From Fragum whitleyi (taxonomy: Eukaryota > Mollusca > Bivalvia > Cardiida > Cardiidae), in assembly GCA_948146395.1 (NCBI GenBank), contig OX411548.1, forward strand, positions 61,089,020-61,153,019: a stretch of 64,000 nucleotides of DNA, given 5' to 3'. The position numbers and the translations under genes were made by a program. The notes below the pieces were generated by a model that saw only the letters and a program-made list of their open reading frames with translations, was not told where the DNA came from and ran no database searches. Of this stretch, positions 10,060-21,867 are shown piece by piece (position 1 is the first letter of the stretch; every line of letters begins with the position of its first letter).

Positions 10060-10560
10060 TTGTATTATAACTCTGCAATTTACAGAGAAACCTGAAGTAT
10101 TGATATAGCTGATACATCATCCTTGTTGTCAAGCAAAAACTTTGGCATTCAGTGATGTCTCTGGTTTTACTAAACCCTTGTCATGCTGAATAAATTTTGG
10201 CTAAAAATGTCATGAAAATCAAAGGGCAAAAAGCACTGAAAGTACCAACTGTAGGTCAATTTTCATTTGAAAAACTAAATCTATTAACAATTCTGGTTTG
10301 ATAGTGAGCAACAGGTTGTGTAGACTAACATCAGACTGCACATATGTGCAGGCTGATGTTTGTCTATAGCTCCAGCCAAAGCAGGAATATTCCCATTCCA
10401 GCATGACAAGGTTTAAAGTATTCACTTGAAACTTTGCACACATACTCACTATCAAAAGAACAACATGTGCTAAATAACAATTGATGCATTTTGTGCAAAT
10501 TGTGTCCCCTAGCCACTAATCAGCACAAATAGCCAAGCATAGGCAACTGTAGGCTATGCT
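10060..10560 (+). mobile_element. Dispersed repeat, split by a MITE at 10172-10415
   Basis: The left part (AGAGAAACCTGAAGTATTG to GTCTCTGGTTTTACTAA) corresponds to 9745-9840, and the right part (AGTATTCACTTGAAACTTTG to GCATAGGCAACTGTAGGCTA) to 9840-9990. The intervening segment is an independent inverted-repeat element. Confidence 0.75.
10172..10415. mobile_element. MITE with AACCCTTGTCATGCTGAA termini, copy 1
   Basis: AACCCTTGTCATGCTGAATA at the left and CAGCATGACAAGGTTT at the right are inverted repeats. Near the centre is a hairpin pairing GACTAACATCAGACTGCACA with TGTGCAGGCTGATGTTTGTC. Other copies are at 34377-34623, 43391-43631 and 57722-57903. Confidence 0.85.
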
Positions 10561-10797
10561 CATATTGTTTATGATCTTTTAGATCAACTTTTTGAAAGAA
10601 ATAGTTTTCATGGATCCATTGCTTAACAGGATACAAGTGATAGAAAAATTGAAATAGATAACAGGAGGAGGCGCCAGTAATTCTGTGTTCGTTATTAATA
10701 TATTGTGCCAAAGTGTTTCATTTTGTATTTGAAATTTTTAGATTTGATGTATGTTTATTAGCTGGGTTGTTTTCTAGGAAACCCCGAAAATCTCTTA

Positions 10798-11020
10798 TTA
10801 GCTCATCTGAGTACTAGGTGCTTAAGGTTAGTATTTGTGATCACTTTTTGTCGGTCGTGTTGTCTGCCTTGCATAGGAAACTGTCAATAATTATTCAACA
10901 GCTTCTCAAACAGCAGCCAATTTCAACCAAATTTGGCATGTTCCTACTCGAAATTCTTTATTCTTTGTATTCATCTAAAATTACTCAGATGAGCAATCTA
11001 GGGCCATTCCCGCCCTCTTA
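10798..11020 (+). mobile_element. Relative of the AGCTCACCTG element without 145-bp units
   Basis: Starts TTAGCTCATCTGAGTACTAG and ends ACTCAGATGAGCAATCTAGG, GCCATTCCCGCCCTCTTA. The interior differs from the 145-bp unit, so this is a subfamily sharing only the ends. Confidence 0.6.
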
Positions 11021-11634
11021 TTCCTTGCTTAGAGAGGGTTTCGTTTGTATTTTTTGTTGTGAGAAATGCCAGAAATCCCTGGTATAGGTATAACTTAAAT
11101 ACTGTTGAAAGAAGTGTTAATTTGTGAAAAAAAATCTTTTCTAAAAATTATTTTTAAGTAATGCTTTTTGCTGTCCAAAGCAGTCATTAAGGATCTAGAA
11201 AAGAGAAGGTAAAGGATTTTTTTTTTAAATCATGATATTCTATTAAATGATATGTTGTGTGTACTCTTCGGAATCGTCAGAGACAATTCCAATGAGTACC
11301 CACAACATAGTTTGTGAAAGTATTTTGGAAATATTTGAGTCCAAACACTAAAATATTCCCTCTATCTGTTTCTCTGAGTATTGTTATTTCATATAAGGTA
11401 TACAATGTATATGCATTATTATGAGCCAATAATAAAATATCTATGTTTTAGAGTAACATGTCAAAATGATGTAATATCTATGTTGTAGTACTGGCTTTGT
11501 GCCTCTCATGTTATGTTTATTAAATAAATTACGAAATATAGCACATAATTATTTCCTTCGTCATTGCACCCAAAAATTTAAGTTGCGTCTGCAACCACTT
11601 TTAAGTTTGACCAGTTGTAGATTTTTTCGTTTTT
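11021..11634. other. No gene seen; one short palindrome at 11251-11310
   Basis: TATGTTGTGTGTACTC at 11253 pairs with GAGTACCCACAACATA ending at 11309, with AATTG words nearer the centre. The rest is AT-rich without supported features. Confidence 0.6.
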
Positions 11635-12496
11635 GGCTCCACTGGCCAAAGGACACTGGGGCTATTGTCATGGCGCTGTGTTCGTCATGTGTCCGTGCGT
11701 CCCTGCATCTGGTTGTAAACTTTTTCTTTAGAAATCTTCTCCTCAGAAACTACTGGATGAATTTCAACCAAACTTCACAGGAATGATCATTGGGTGACCC
11801 TCTTTCAAAGTTGTTCAAGAAATTTTGATGCAAAGAAGAAAATGGATTTAATGGGCTGGCTAATTTCCAAATATGGTAAAAAGTGAGTTTTCTCAGATTC
11901 AAATTGATGGATACCAATTTAATTTTAAATGAATGATCCTTAGGTGACCCTTTATCAGTCTACAAAAAGTTGTTATGTTCGGTTGAAAAAAATATATTTT
12001 ATGGGTGGAGGTCATTTCTCTATATAATATGTAGTGGAAACTTTGAAAATCATTTTTTCTCAGAATGTAAGAGATGGATATAAACCAAATTTACCTGGTA
12101 TGATCCTTGAGTGACCCTTTATCATCTACCAAATATAATTGTGATCAGATGAAAAATATGTATTATATGGGCAGAGGTTGTTTCTCCATATGTTTATATA
12201 GTGGAAACTTTGAAAATCATTTTCTCGGAATATAACTTATGGATATCAATCAAATTCATTGGTATGATCCTTGGGTGGCCCATTATCATGCAGCCTGAAA
12301 TTATTGTGATTGGATGAAAAATATGTCTTTCATGGGCAAAGGTCATTTCTCTATATATCATATTGTGGAAACTTTAAAAATAATTTACAACATCAGTAGA
12401 ACCCAAAATATCTAAAAATCTAGTCAAAACTTAGGTTTACTATTACAAGAATTTCAAGCCTGCGGAGCAACTCAAGCCATTCATGGCTTTCTAGTC
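11635..12496 (+). mobile_element. Dispersed element, TTGGCTCCACTGGC family, copy 2
   Basis: Same ends and internal order as 4225-5283, with fewer tandem units and a very short microsatellite (GTCCGTGCGTCC). Confidence 0.8.
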
Positions 12497-12699
12497 TTAT
12501 TTGCTAATGGACTGTCGGCTCAGATAGCCTTGTAAACAAATTGTCTCTGAATACGATCTTATCATATTTACTACGAGACAAAATGATTTCACATGAAAAT
12601 GAAGAGATGCTCCTTGCAACTTATTGAAACTTGAAATGGTATAAACATTTCTTGTGGTAAAGTGTCATTTAGGAATGACAAAAAAATATTTTATAATCT

Positions 12700-13072
12700 A
12701 TTATTTTTGCCCTGGTAGGGCGGAGCCTAAATAACCGGTTGTTGCACTTAGGGTTAAGGTAAACAAGCCTTTATTTCAAATTACTCACTTCTACAGAGAT
12801 AGGACATAAAGAACTTGAGACCTTAAATATTAGGTTGTTAACCAAACCCTCGTGACTTCAGCGTAGACAAGTTACTAGTCTTGAGTGACCAATCGACGAA
12901 ATGTTTTCAATTTTTAGAAGCACGTAAACCTTTTAGGTTTTTTAGAAACAGTTATTTGCACGTGTTAATGATAAAAGCCGACTAACTTTTGGAAAACAAA
13001 AACAACAAAATATTGAAAATTAAACTCGCCAAACTACGTCACGGCTAGGCCACGCCCTGCCAGTTGAATAAT
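12700..13072. mobile_element. Inverted-repeat element, CTGGCAGGGCG family, copy 1
   Basis: TTGCCCTGGTAGGGCGGAGC at the left is the inverse of GGCCACGCCCTGCCAG at the right. A relative lies at 29008-29330, where GACCTGGCAGGGCGTGGCTT and GGCGAGTTTACTTTCCAAT match the inverse of the right end here. It has no open frame. Confidence 0.7.
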
Positions 13073-13802
13073 AACACAGAATAATATCGCAAAAACATTA
13101 CTCGTGCCCTGATCGCGTGTTTGTCCCAGAGCAAGACACACAGAAACCCACCATATAACTGGCGTAATATGACAAGCTATTGAACAAGTGGGATGTGCAG
13201 TTATGTCCTTTTAAGATTTTTATAAACCTTCATGTGATCTAAAATGAAGAGGTTTTGCATTTATGAAACGCTATAGGCCTATAGTATCTCGCGGATCCTA
13301 AATATACATGAGTATCCGAAGAAAACCCCAAGATAATAACCTACAGTTTTTGGACTAGAAAGTTCATTTAATCCGTTCTCGAGGAAAATCTGCCGAAATG
13401 GCAATAAGATTGACAGTAGACATCCAATCCATTACTAAAAAGGGAATATTTGTTTATTTGTTATTCGTAAGACAAGAAAAATATTTTTTTTCCTAAAAGA
13501 AATACGCCTATACCTATTTGTGTTACTTTGTTCCCACAACCGAGTTTTTTAAGCACTGAAAGTAATTACGAGGGAGAACATAGAGAAATAAAAAGGTGAA
13601 AATGCTACTTTCAAGCAATTGATCCTTTTCTCAACATTTTCTCGAATAAATTGCAGTTAATTTCAAATTTTAACTCGTATTGAATTGACGTCGGTGATTC
13701 TTTTGAAATTGGATTAGTTTGTTTTGTAGTATCTGGCAAGACAACTGAAATTACAAAGTGACGTCATTTAGGCAAGTCTTCTTGGATAACGGATCAAATA
13801 TT

Positions 13803-14043
13803 TCTTAACCTGTCATGAGAAAAGGGACCATATTGGTACGAAAAGACTGTCAAGACTGACTATAATTCGAAACTATTGCACATTGCTGATTTTCTGAATC
13901 TATAATGATCGATATATTTTCCTTGATCAGTATTTTTGAAATGCAAACTCTTTTGCACCTCAACCGGGACCAATTTCCTTTTTAATAACTTATACATGTA
14001 GTACGGAGTTCCAAGGTGGCCCTTTGTGAGTGACGGGTCGCAT
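13803..14043. mobile_element. MITE, TGTGACCCGTCACGCGAAAA family, diverged copy
   Basis: AACCTGTCATGAGAAAAGGG, ACCAT at the left is inverse to GGTGGCCCTTTGTGAGTGAC, GGGTCG at the right. Confidence 0.55.
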
Positions 14044-14087
14044 ACAAGAGAAAGGCTAGAAGAGCACATAAAAGGAAGATCCCCCCC

Positions 14088-14120
14088 ACACACACACACA
14101 CGCACGCACACACGCACACA
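14088..14120. repeat. (AC)n microsatellite
   Basis: ACACACACACACGCACGCAC-type run interrupted by G. Confidence 0.9.
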
Positions 14121-14166
14121 TCGGAGGCGGGATGGAGATCTCCATCAGTGTAAATTTGATAATTTC

Positions 14167-14246
14167 GACGTTGGTGAATGATCATTTCATCGTAACAACA
14201 GCTTATTCAAGCTGTAGTTACGATGTGTAGATCATTCACCAGCGTT
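14167..14246. repeat. Palindrome, GTAACTACAGCTT family, copy 1
   Basis: ACGTTGGTGAATGATCATTT and CATCGTAACAACAGCTT pair with AAGCTGTAGTTACGATG and GATCATTCACCAGCGT around a small loop. Others are at 18389-18465, 19182-19252, 23622-23700 and 26937-26996. Confidence 0.85.
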
Positions 14247-14437
14247 GTTTCTTTAATAGCATATCATTTTATAATGTTCGTGCGTACTGTGCGGTTTTGG
14301 TAGTTATGCCATTGGTTTTCTTGGAGGCTCTGTCAGTCGTATTTCTATCATAGAAGTCGATGTATAATAAAACCCCTAGCCTCGCCTGTGGTAGAAAAGT
14401 TAATACGCTCTTCAAGATTTAGTAAATTAACTTTGAA

Positions 14438-14443
14438 TTTATT
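14438..14443 (-). terminator. Candidate poly(A) signal of the Tctex1-type gene
   Basis: AATAAA on the minus strand, about 390 bases below the stop at 14831. It is the only signal I noted there; assignment is by position alone. Confidence 0.3.
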
Positions 14444-14830
14444 CAGAATTCTATTGAAATAAGCTGGTTGAAAAGGATCTATAAATAAGGGTCATGTCTT
14501 AACCAAAATAAACCATATTTAACAACAAGCGACACCCTGTTATTTTTTTTACAGGAACATCTTTAACATTTCGAATAATCATTTATGTCAGGAACATATG
14601 ACGTAAACACGATAACACCCATGAGTCATGATTTGTACATTAAAGTAAAACAAGCAAAAATATTTTGAATGGTATCTATTTGCACACAGTAGTAAACATT
14701 TTAACCATTGGTTAAGTTTTAACCAGAAATTGTTTTCAGCCAATTAAGATTTTTTAGAGAACAAACCGGACACACACGGCTTTAAATGCTTAAACCTAAG
14801 AAATGCATCTAAGCTAAACATTAAGATTGG

Positions 14831-15490
14831 TTACTCGGAATAAACGGCAAACACTAATCCAAGAGCAACTATATCACCTTTCTTCATTTCATAACTAAAA
14901 GAGTTATCGAACCTTTGGTCCCATAGACATCGTGACGTCACGAGCATTGATTGGTCAAAAACATGACTAATCAAAACCATGCTTATAATTTTAAATCTAT
15001 GCATATGTAACTGCTTCACGCGCTCTTTGATGATTTCACTCAGGAGTTTGCATTTTGAACTGCAAGTCGAAGGATCGTACGTGGTTTCTTTCAGGTTTTC
15101 AGCGAATACTTCTTGGATGATTTTCTTGATATTAGCCTCTTGGACACGACAATCAGGTATCATTTTGTACGTGTTTTCGTAGTAAACCATCGGACCGTGC
15201 ATCTCCCCTGTGCCAACGCTTTCAGCATGGTGGGTGGAGTGTTTGTCATGGTGCGGGTGTTCATGGTGAGACGTCCGCCTTGACCCCATGGTGTCCCTCC
15301 GGGGCCGGAAGGGATGGGAGGAGGCGGAGTGATGGTGGTCGGTGTCATGATCGTGTCCATGTTTGGCGTGTCCGTGATGCGATCCTTTTCCGACGCTTGT
15401 TTTGCGATTGCTGTCTTTTACATCGGACAAGTCGCCGGGTTTGCTGTATTCGGACTTTCTTCGTTTCTTGTGCGTAACGTTTTCCTTCAT
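14831..15490 (-). CDS. Tctex1-type dynein light chain with histidine-rich N-terminus
   Basis: One open exon encodes 219 residues. Residues 1-105 are basic and low in complexity, with a histidine-rich part at about 38-87 (HHGHAKHGHDHDTDHHH and later HHEHPHHDKHSTHH). Residues about 107-219 match the Tctex1/DYNLT family: TYKMIPDCRVQEANIKKII helix, then YDPSTCSSKCKLLSEIIKER, HRFKIISMVLI, SRCLWDQRFDNSFSYE and a final V-x-A-V-Y strand. The length and the WD-x-x-x-D-x-x-x-S-Y pattern are like the Tctex1 domain-containing proteins (DYNLT2B/DYNLT5 group), which belong to dynein-2/axonemal light chains; that role is family knowledge, not shown here. An acceptor TTTTTTTTCAG ends at 15502, and the frame stays open to it, so the true start could be in an upstream exon. 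Its immediate neighbours are repeats. Confidence 0.85.
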   Translation of the reverse strand: MKENVTHKKRRKSEYSKPGDLSDVKDSNRKTSVGKGSHHGHAKHGHDHDTDHHHSASSHPFRPRRDTMGSRRTSHHEHPHHDKHSTHHAESVGTGEMHGPMVYYENTYKMIPDCRVQEANIKKIIQEVFAENLKETTYDPSTCSSKCKLLSEIIKERVKQLHMHRFKIISMVLISHVFDQSMLVTSRCLWDQRFDNSFSYEMKKGDIVALGLVFAVYSE

Positions 15491-15501
15491 GATGGGCTTG
15501 T
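15491..15501 (-). other. 5' end of the Tctex1-type exon upstream of the ATG
   Basis: Eleven bases between the acceptor AG and the ATG, open in frame (K-P-I before the Met). They are either the 5' UTR or continued coding from an exon I could not find. Confidence 0.5.
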
Positions 15502-15539
15502 CTGAAAAAAAAATGGCATTCTAGCTCTGGTGCCCTGTG

Positions 15540-15668
15540 TTTGGGATGCAAAAGTATTTGCAAACGTTTAAAAATGGTACCTGGCGTTGCACGTTAATAA
15601 ACGCGCAAAGCACTTGAAGGTACAATTCCTCAAACGTTTCGCGAAGGTTTTCACCTTGAACACAGGGT
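15540..15668. repeat. Imperfect palindrome, CCCTGTGTT...TTGCAAACGTTT family
   Basis: CCCTGTGTT and TTTGCAAACGTTT on the left pair with AAACGTTTCGCGAA and GAACACAGGG on the right. A relative lies at 37857-37985. Confidence 0.6.
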
Positions 15669-17590
15669 TAGTAAATTTTCTCCATTCGTTTATACGTAAT
15701 GTCAAGTTATTGGATTTAAGCAAAGCATATGGATGGATTTTTGTCGGAGTGATTTTCATGTGAGCAGTCGGTGTTTAAGGTTAATCAAAATACAAGATAC
15801 AAAATTTTATTTATAGGCGGGTATGTACAAAACAAATAACAGCGATGTATCTTTATTTGCCGACTTGCATTAAAGACGAGAAGCACAACACAAGGAAGAC
15901 TTAGATATATGACAATTAAGACTTGAAAATTGGCCATATCCCCACTCCCTCCCTATTATCGGGTAGCATCAAGTACCACTACCACAGGAATAAAGCCCTC
16001 AATGGAATAATACAGAAGTTTACTTCCATTAAAAGTGACCCAAACCGTGTACTTACAATACTTGTAAAACTTGAAAAATCTATTTTGATGAATACAAAAA
16101 CAAAGAAAAAATATTTAAAAGTACTCTTTCAAGAATGTTAAATTGAGCATTAACCTTCGATAAAAGATGAGATCAATAAGAAGCAGTTGCTCATTTGTTA
16201 GAAAATGTCTCAAATACACTTATAAGAATCTTAATTTCAAAATACAAATGATAAAATTATGAAGTCAAATCGCACTAAACACTATTTAAGACAAGAAAAA
16301 TTACAATAGCAAAAGAGTTATATTGCACACTAAAGCTGGGAGTTTAAATGCTTACTAATGACATGCAAAACTAAAAAAAAAAAAAAAAGAAACCCAACAC
16401 TTATAGTACTAATTTAGAATAAAATAAGTTAAGTTCTGTGTACACGTAGTAAGCTAGAGTAGGTTGTAATTTCAGTCTCTGAATCTTGGCTAAGTCTACG
16501 AAATTGAACTTTAAAATACGCGCTTTCATATGGCGAACAAATAGAATGGAATATATAATGTAGAGTTTGCGTCATTAACAAAGGGAAATCGCTTGGACGT
16601 TCTAATTCGGATGAAGCGATTCGGAGGATACAGTTAAGAACATCACGTAATTGAATAGATGAATGATTTTGGGATGATTTTGAAATGAAATTGAATGTGC
16701 GCGGAGCGAGTTTTGAGTGGAATTAAAGGTAGGTAATCCAATATCGCTAATTTTGTTCAAGATGAACATAATTAGCTATATTTGTTAGCTCCCTTTGATA
16801 AAATTTGCCCCAAAGGTTCTATGAATAGCTTTTTATATTACAATTATGTTAGTGAAATAGCGATTTTTTTCATAGCTATATTCATTTTGAATGAAGTTAT
16901 TGATCTTATCTTTTTAGTGATTTTTTGGATTTTTTTCAATGGTTTGAATTATTGTTTGAAATGAATGAATGGAGCTATGAGTGAGCGATTCGGAATGGTT
17001 TTGATTGAGACGAAAGTAAATTTTACGATGTTATTAACTGTACTTTTTGCTTCTTTAATAAACAAAACAGGCACATTCTTTAAACTGTCCTAGTTATCAA
17101 GTTTGCAACTATATGTCATTTAAAGTGAATTTTGTAGAGTAGGAAACGCTTTTTATGTGAAATTTCTTTTTTACGCAGGAATGCATTGTAGTGAGACAGC
17201 ATATGTGATATTTTTATCAATTTGACAAAGTTCTGCCTGGTTTTCATTACAACATAAGTTGCATTTACGATATTTAGATCGCTCATTTGTGAACCATAAT
17301 TTTAGTAATAATGTGTGAAGAAAATGGTAAATGAAAAAATAAGCGAATGAAAAGGAAAATAAATCTTTTAAGTATTCCAATGCTTTCCCTTCATGAATAA
17401 GTTAATCATATTCGTTGAAATTTAATGACTTGAGATAATTGAAGGAAAAGTAATACATTTCAAAAGGGGTGTTTAGCATAAATTGAATCGATTCTGATTT
17501 AAAATATACCTAAAAGCGTTAACAAAATTAGTTTTGACATTATTTTGTCGTCACTCAATCGATGAGTCGTATGCGAAGGAATTATAGGTG
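15669..17590. other. No gene seen; holds one dispersed repeat
   Basis: AT-rich sequence. The block 16630-16765 (GTTAAGAACATCACGTAATT, GATGAATGATTTTGGGATG, GGTAATCCAATAT) is repeated at 22808-22925. Short open frames here show no recognisable protein. Confidence 0.5.
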
Positions 17591-17599
17591 TGTCTTTTA

Positions 17600-17932
17600 C
17601 ATTGGTCGTTTTTTAGCTACTACTGAAGGAATTTGCTTGAAACCAGCAATGCATGCGTTCAGGACTACAAAACGGTGCAGTTTGCCAATACTACCCCGCT
17701 TCGCACCTGCACTTGCATGCAAAGCGGGGTTTAATTGACAAACTGTTTTCATCGTTTTGCCATCTTGAACGCAGGACAGACTGTGTATTCTCCCCCACAA
17801 TGACAGTTCATACTATCAAGGGGAAAAACTTAAATCCATTGTATAAGAACTAATTTCCTTTTCTATGTTAATTTTTTTCCTATTAAGGATCTGCGGTCGA
17901 TCGTGGAACCCGCCTGTGATGCTCTTGTTCAT
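17600..17932 (+). mobile_element. Dispersed GTAGGCTCTTGTTT-type repeat with a palindrome inside
   Basis: CTACTGAAGGAATTTGCTTG, AAAC resembles the middle of 9750-9997. The unit is then interrupted by a palindrome (17653-17780) and resumes with TACTATCAAGGGG, ending CGCCTGTGATGCTCTTGTT. Confidence 0.55.
17653..17780. repeat. Palindrome, TTTGCACCGTTTTG family, copy 2
   Basis: GCGTTCAGGACTACAAAACG and GCAGTTTGCCAATACTACCC, CGCTT pair with AAGCGGGGTTTAATTGACAA, ACTG and CGTTTTGCCATCTTGAACGC. Confidence 0.85.
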
Positions 17933-18388
17933 TGATATCATTTTCGTTTTTATTGTAATAAGTATTATATACATCTGCATTATTAACTTGTATAAATGAA
18001 TATATGGAAGATCAAAAATAATACTCACTCGTAACACAAAAGTCCAATAATCTTATGTCAAGAACATGTCGAAGGACGATATGGGAAAATCCCCTTTCGA
18101 TATCTACCCAAGGTAGATTAGCTTCTACAAGAGAAACTGTTGCTGGGGTCGAACGAACTTTTTACTTTGGCAAACATTTCGACTTTTTACACTGATAGGC
18201 AAAATTTCAAGATACCCTTTCATTGAGTGACTCATTTCGTTTCAGAATTGATTACACATAGGCGTAACTAGGATTTTGAAATTTATACGCACTCAGAAGG
18301 CGGCAACAAAAGAATATTTAGGATAAAGACGATATGACAACTGAGACAAAAATTAATGCCCTCCCCCACTCCCCTTTTTATGATTTAA

Positions 18389-18465
18389 GCGTTGGTGAAT
18401 TATCATAACATCGTAACTACAGCTGAAATAAGCTGTAGTTTCGATGCTATGATTATTCATCAGCG
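18389..18465. repeat. Palindrome, GTAACTACAGCTT family, copy 2
   Basis: GCGTTGGTGAATTATCATAA, CATCGTAACTACAGCT pairs with AGCTGTAGTTTCGATG, CTATGATTATTCATCAGCG. Confidence 0.85.
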
Positions 18466-18608
18466 ATATTTTTCAACAGATGATTATTTCTTTTACGCAC
18501 TTGCGTAAATTGCGCAATGGGAGCTACGCCCTTGATTACATGCAGTTCACAATTCAATACGTCGAATTGAAATGAAAAATTTCAGGAATAGATAAGGTTT
18601 AAAAAACC

Positions 18609-18642
18609 AACCAACCAAACAAACAAACAAACAAACAAACAC
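18609..18642. repeat. (CAAA)n/(CCAA)n microsatellite
   Basis: ACCAACCAACCAAACAAACA-type run. Confidence 0.9.
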
Positions 18643-19181
18643 GACATTGTATGAATACTGACAGCAGATTAATGATTATCTTTAATACACAAGTGAGATT
18701 TCTTTTTGTTTAATACAGATATAACAAAAAATAATAAAAAAAAAAAATATTACCTTTTTGATTTCGAAATTAACGACGCCAAAAAGAAAACAATGGTAGA
18801 ATATTAATAGCCCTTTAAAATTGATATCATTATTCATGAAACATGTAGATAATGTGTTTTTTTTATCATGGGAGTCTGCAACGAAAACCCGAATCGCGTA
18901 TTCATACAATGCTTAACCAATATTGTCTGCTTATTGGTAATCATGTGACAAAATGAGCGGCTTGTGAAGATTTTTGACGTAATATAGTTTCGCTTATCCA
19001 AAGGGTAAGGGGGCCTCGACCAAATTTGTTCTTTCTTTCAAACTTTATCGTAGTAAGATAGCAAGTTTTATGAACTATTGATTGTAGTTAATAAATTTCA
19101 AATAGATCGTTCAATCAATGACTTTATTACAAATGATTCGTAATCGATAGATATCATGCTCGAATTTACGAGATAGGATAT

Positions 19182-19252
19182 CGTCGTTCGGTGACCGAAA
19201 CGTTGTATCTGCAGCTTGGTTAGAGCTGTAGATACGACATTTGGTCAGCTAC
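19182..19252. repeat. Palindrome, GTAACTACAGCTT family, copy 3
   Basis: GGTGACCGAAACGTTGTATC, TGCAGCT pairs with AGCTGTAGATACGAC, ATTTGGTCAGC. Both arms carry GTATC/GATAC where other copies have GTAAC/GTTAC, so the change is matched on the two sides. Confidence 0.8.
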
Positions 19253-19520
19253 AAATTATATTGATGTGTTTAGAAGTTCATTTTTGTGCATCGTGATCCA
19301 TTGAGTAAATTTGCGAAAAGATGCGATCATAACAAGGCTGCGCCAAATTTGTGGCCTTTAGGGCGCTAACGAGATACTAGTAGTTGTTGATGACGGACGA
19401 CAGACGACGGTCATTTCGTGATCACAAAAGCTCACTTGAGCACAATGTGCTCAGTGGTGGGAATAATACGTTTTCAGTTTGACCCCCGTACCCCTCCCCA
19501 CAAAAAAATTCCAGTCCTAC

Positions 19521-19537
19521 CCCCCCCCCCCCCCCCT
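19521..19537. repeat. Poly(C) run
   Basis: Sixteen or more consecutive C; the length may be an assembly estimate. Confidence 0.9.
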
Positions 19538-19936
19538 CCCTCAAAAGAAAAAATATTTACGAGAAAAAATGCTTATTAAGGGAACGTCCCATACTATCTT
19601 CTAAAAAGCCTAAACTTCGCCGGATCAGTTCAGAAAAGTCACAAGTGCTTTTGCGATTCACCGATTGGCGGAACCAAACTAGAACACATCAATCGGTTTG
19701 ATGTTTAACAACGGAAACCCAAAGAATACGAAATTGTGAGAATGTACTCCACGGACAAACAGTTTCTAGTTACCATTCTCTTAATTTGCTTTGTGTGTTT
19801 CAAGAAAATTTTGTTAGATCATCGATTGCTTCGATATCATGTGTCATCAAAGGTTATAAACAGTAGTAAATATAATGTGCGATAAGTGATTAAATTGAAT
19901 GTCCCAAGCACTTACTCTTCGCTTGATTCCCAGCTA

Positions 19937-20090
19937 TATGTAACCCGTCAGGCGAAAAGGGGACATATAGGAACCCATGATAAAATATTTTTTTTAAAAA
20001 AATGAGGTCAGTCGCACGCAGTCTGAATAGGTCGACACTTCACGCACTACCCAGATGGTTCTTTTTTGCCTGACGGATCTTTATTCATTT
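19937..20090. mobile_element. MITE, TGTGACCCGTCACGCGAAAA family
   Basis: ATGTAACCCGTCAGGCGAAA, AGGGGACATATAGGAA pairs with ACCCAGATGGTTCTTTTTTG, CCTGACGGATC. Confidence 0.8.
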
Positions 20091-20307
20091 ATACATGCAT
20101 ATAAAATTCGATTCTTAGTGCATTCCTAGTATTTTTCTCACCCGTAATACATTACCTAGCCATCCAAGCATTGGTGGCAGATAAGTGTGGGAAAGGATGT
20201 GTGCCGCCGCTGTGGGTCAAAGCCGTTACATCACAGATTTATAGATTGAGATTCTGGTGCGCTACGGACGGCACAATGGCGGAGGCTACGAATACATGAA
20301 ATAGATA

Positions 20308-20452
20308 TGTGACCCGTCACGCGAAAAGGGACCATCTGGGAACTTCGTAGCATAAAATGCAAAACGTTTCGACCATAGTCAGTCAGCGCAATGCGCGCAG
20401 TTTGACAAGGGTCGCTGTTCCCAGATGGTCCTTTTTCGCGTGACGGGTCAAA
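20308..20452. mobile_element. MITE, TGTGACCCGTCACGCGAAAA family, best copy
   Basis: TGACCCGTCACGCGAAAAGG, GACCATCTGGGAAC at the left pairs with GTTCCCAGATGGTCCTTTTT, CGCGTGACGGGTCA at the right, with one or two mismatches over about 34 bases. The centre carries GACTATGGTC-like and GCGCAATGCGCGC words. It is about 145 bp and non-coding. Confidence 0.9.
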
Positions 20453-21867
20453 TTAATTTATTTACATATACATGTAGCACTATTGAAAATATTCAAAAAG
20501 ATGAAAATAAAGTAGTCGAAAAATACCGATGGACCGATCTGGTGTTCTTATAGAGGTAAAATAAGAACGTATAAAGAAACCAGTTAAATCTTTAATTTGA
20601 GATATGAACTGATTACGGCATTAATCTATCATACATCCGAAGACGGGTATTGATTTCACGTTTACCTAATACAAATACGGGCTTATTTGCTTTTTGATCC
20701 CGCCGCCCTTGGTGAGGGTCAAATGTCGGTTGTTGTAAGAACACGTAACGTATCGATTTGAACGCTACCTCAGACGACAGAACTTTAGACTGGTTCAAAT
20801 GCAAGTCACTTTATATACGAGCCTGTGTGTGAGATTTCAAACAATTCCATATATGTAAATAGCAAAGACTCTGACAAGCCTGTGCATCCGCACAGTCTGA
20901 CCATAGTCTTCACTATGTATTTTGTAGATAGGTAAGGCCTCAAAGTACATGTACATCATCAGGTAACATTACATTTACAGTAGGTGAGTGTCCTCGCTGC
21001 TCAATATTTGCACATTTCGCACATTTCAAATTGTTGGAAATGTCACGCACAGGCTCATACTATATTAAGAACAAGGGTTAAGGAAATTTGGAGAATTATT
21101 TTTCACATACCACTTGCTCCACCACTCACCCCCTTTTTGAAGTTATCATTATAAATTACATTTTAATGAAATCAGAATTCGATTTGGTTACTTTTTTTCA
21201 GAAATGTTCTCTTTTTTTATTTTATAATTTAATATGATATATTGAAATATACCTCACCCATTTTATCATTTTCTCACCACACTAGATTTTCTAAAGCCAT
21301 TTCCAGACAAGTCCAATTTCAACTAGGTTGCAGACAATGTTTGGTTTAAACATAGTTTATTTGCATGTATTAATCATGTACATAATAATTCAAAATGATA
21401 ACACGCAAAAAGGATTAGAACGGAAGCTAAGCTTGTATAGTTCTTCTCCTTGTCAGACAATGTTCAGTAAGTGAAAATATTTTGGATAGAAAACATTGCA
21501 GGAAAAGCAGAATTGGCTTGTTTTAGCAATTCATTCACTCCCCACATTGTTTTCCTAGATCTCTTTACTGGGTGTTAATATAAGTTATCGCGGTGCAATG
21601 GGTAAAACGGGTTTAATGCCGTGTCACCAAATGATATTCCCGAGAGTTTTTTAATGAAATATCCCGGCTTCGATATGTGGAAAAAATGAAAATTAGCCCG
21701 GCCCATAGTTTCTAATAGATCATCTAAGGTTCCAGGATTTAGATGAAATCAAGCCACTAATTATTTCTGAGTCATTTATTTTCAAAGCTTTTTATACGCA
21801 CCGAAGCTAGGCGTATATTTGCGACATCTTTTCCTTTCCCAGACTCGATTTCCTGCTATGGATAGAA
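20453..21867. other. No gene seen
   Basis: Contains a short inverted structure near 20874-20935 (AAGCCTGTGCATCCGCACAG, TCTGACC), related to the central hairpin of the AACCCTTGTCATGCTGAA elements. Nothing else is supported. Confidence 0.4.
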
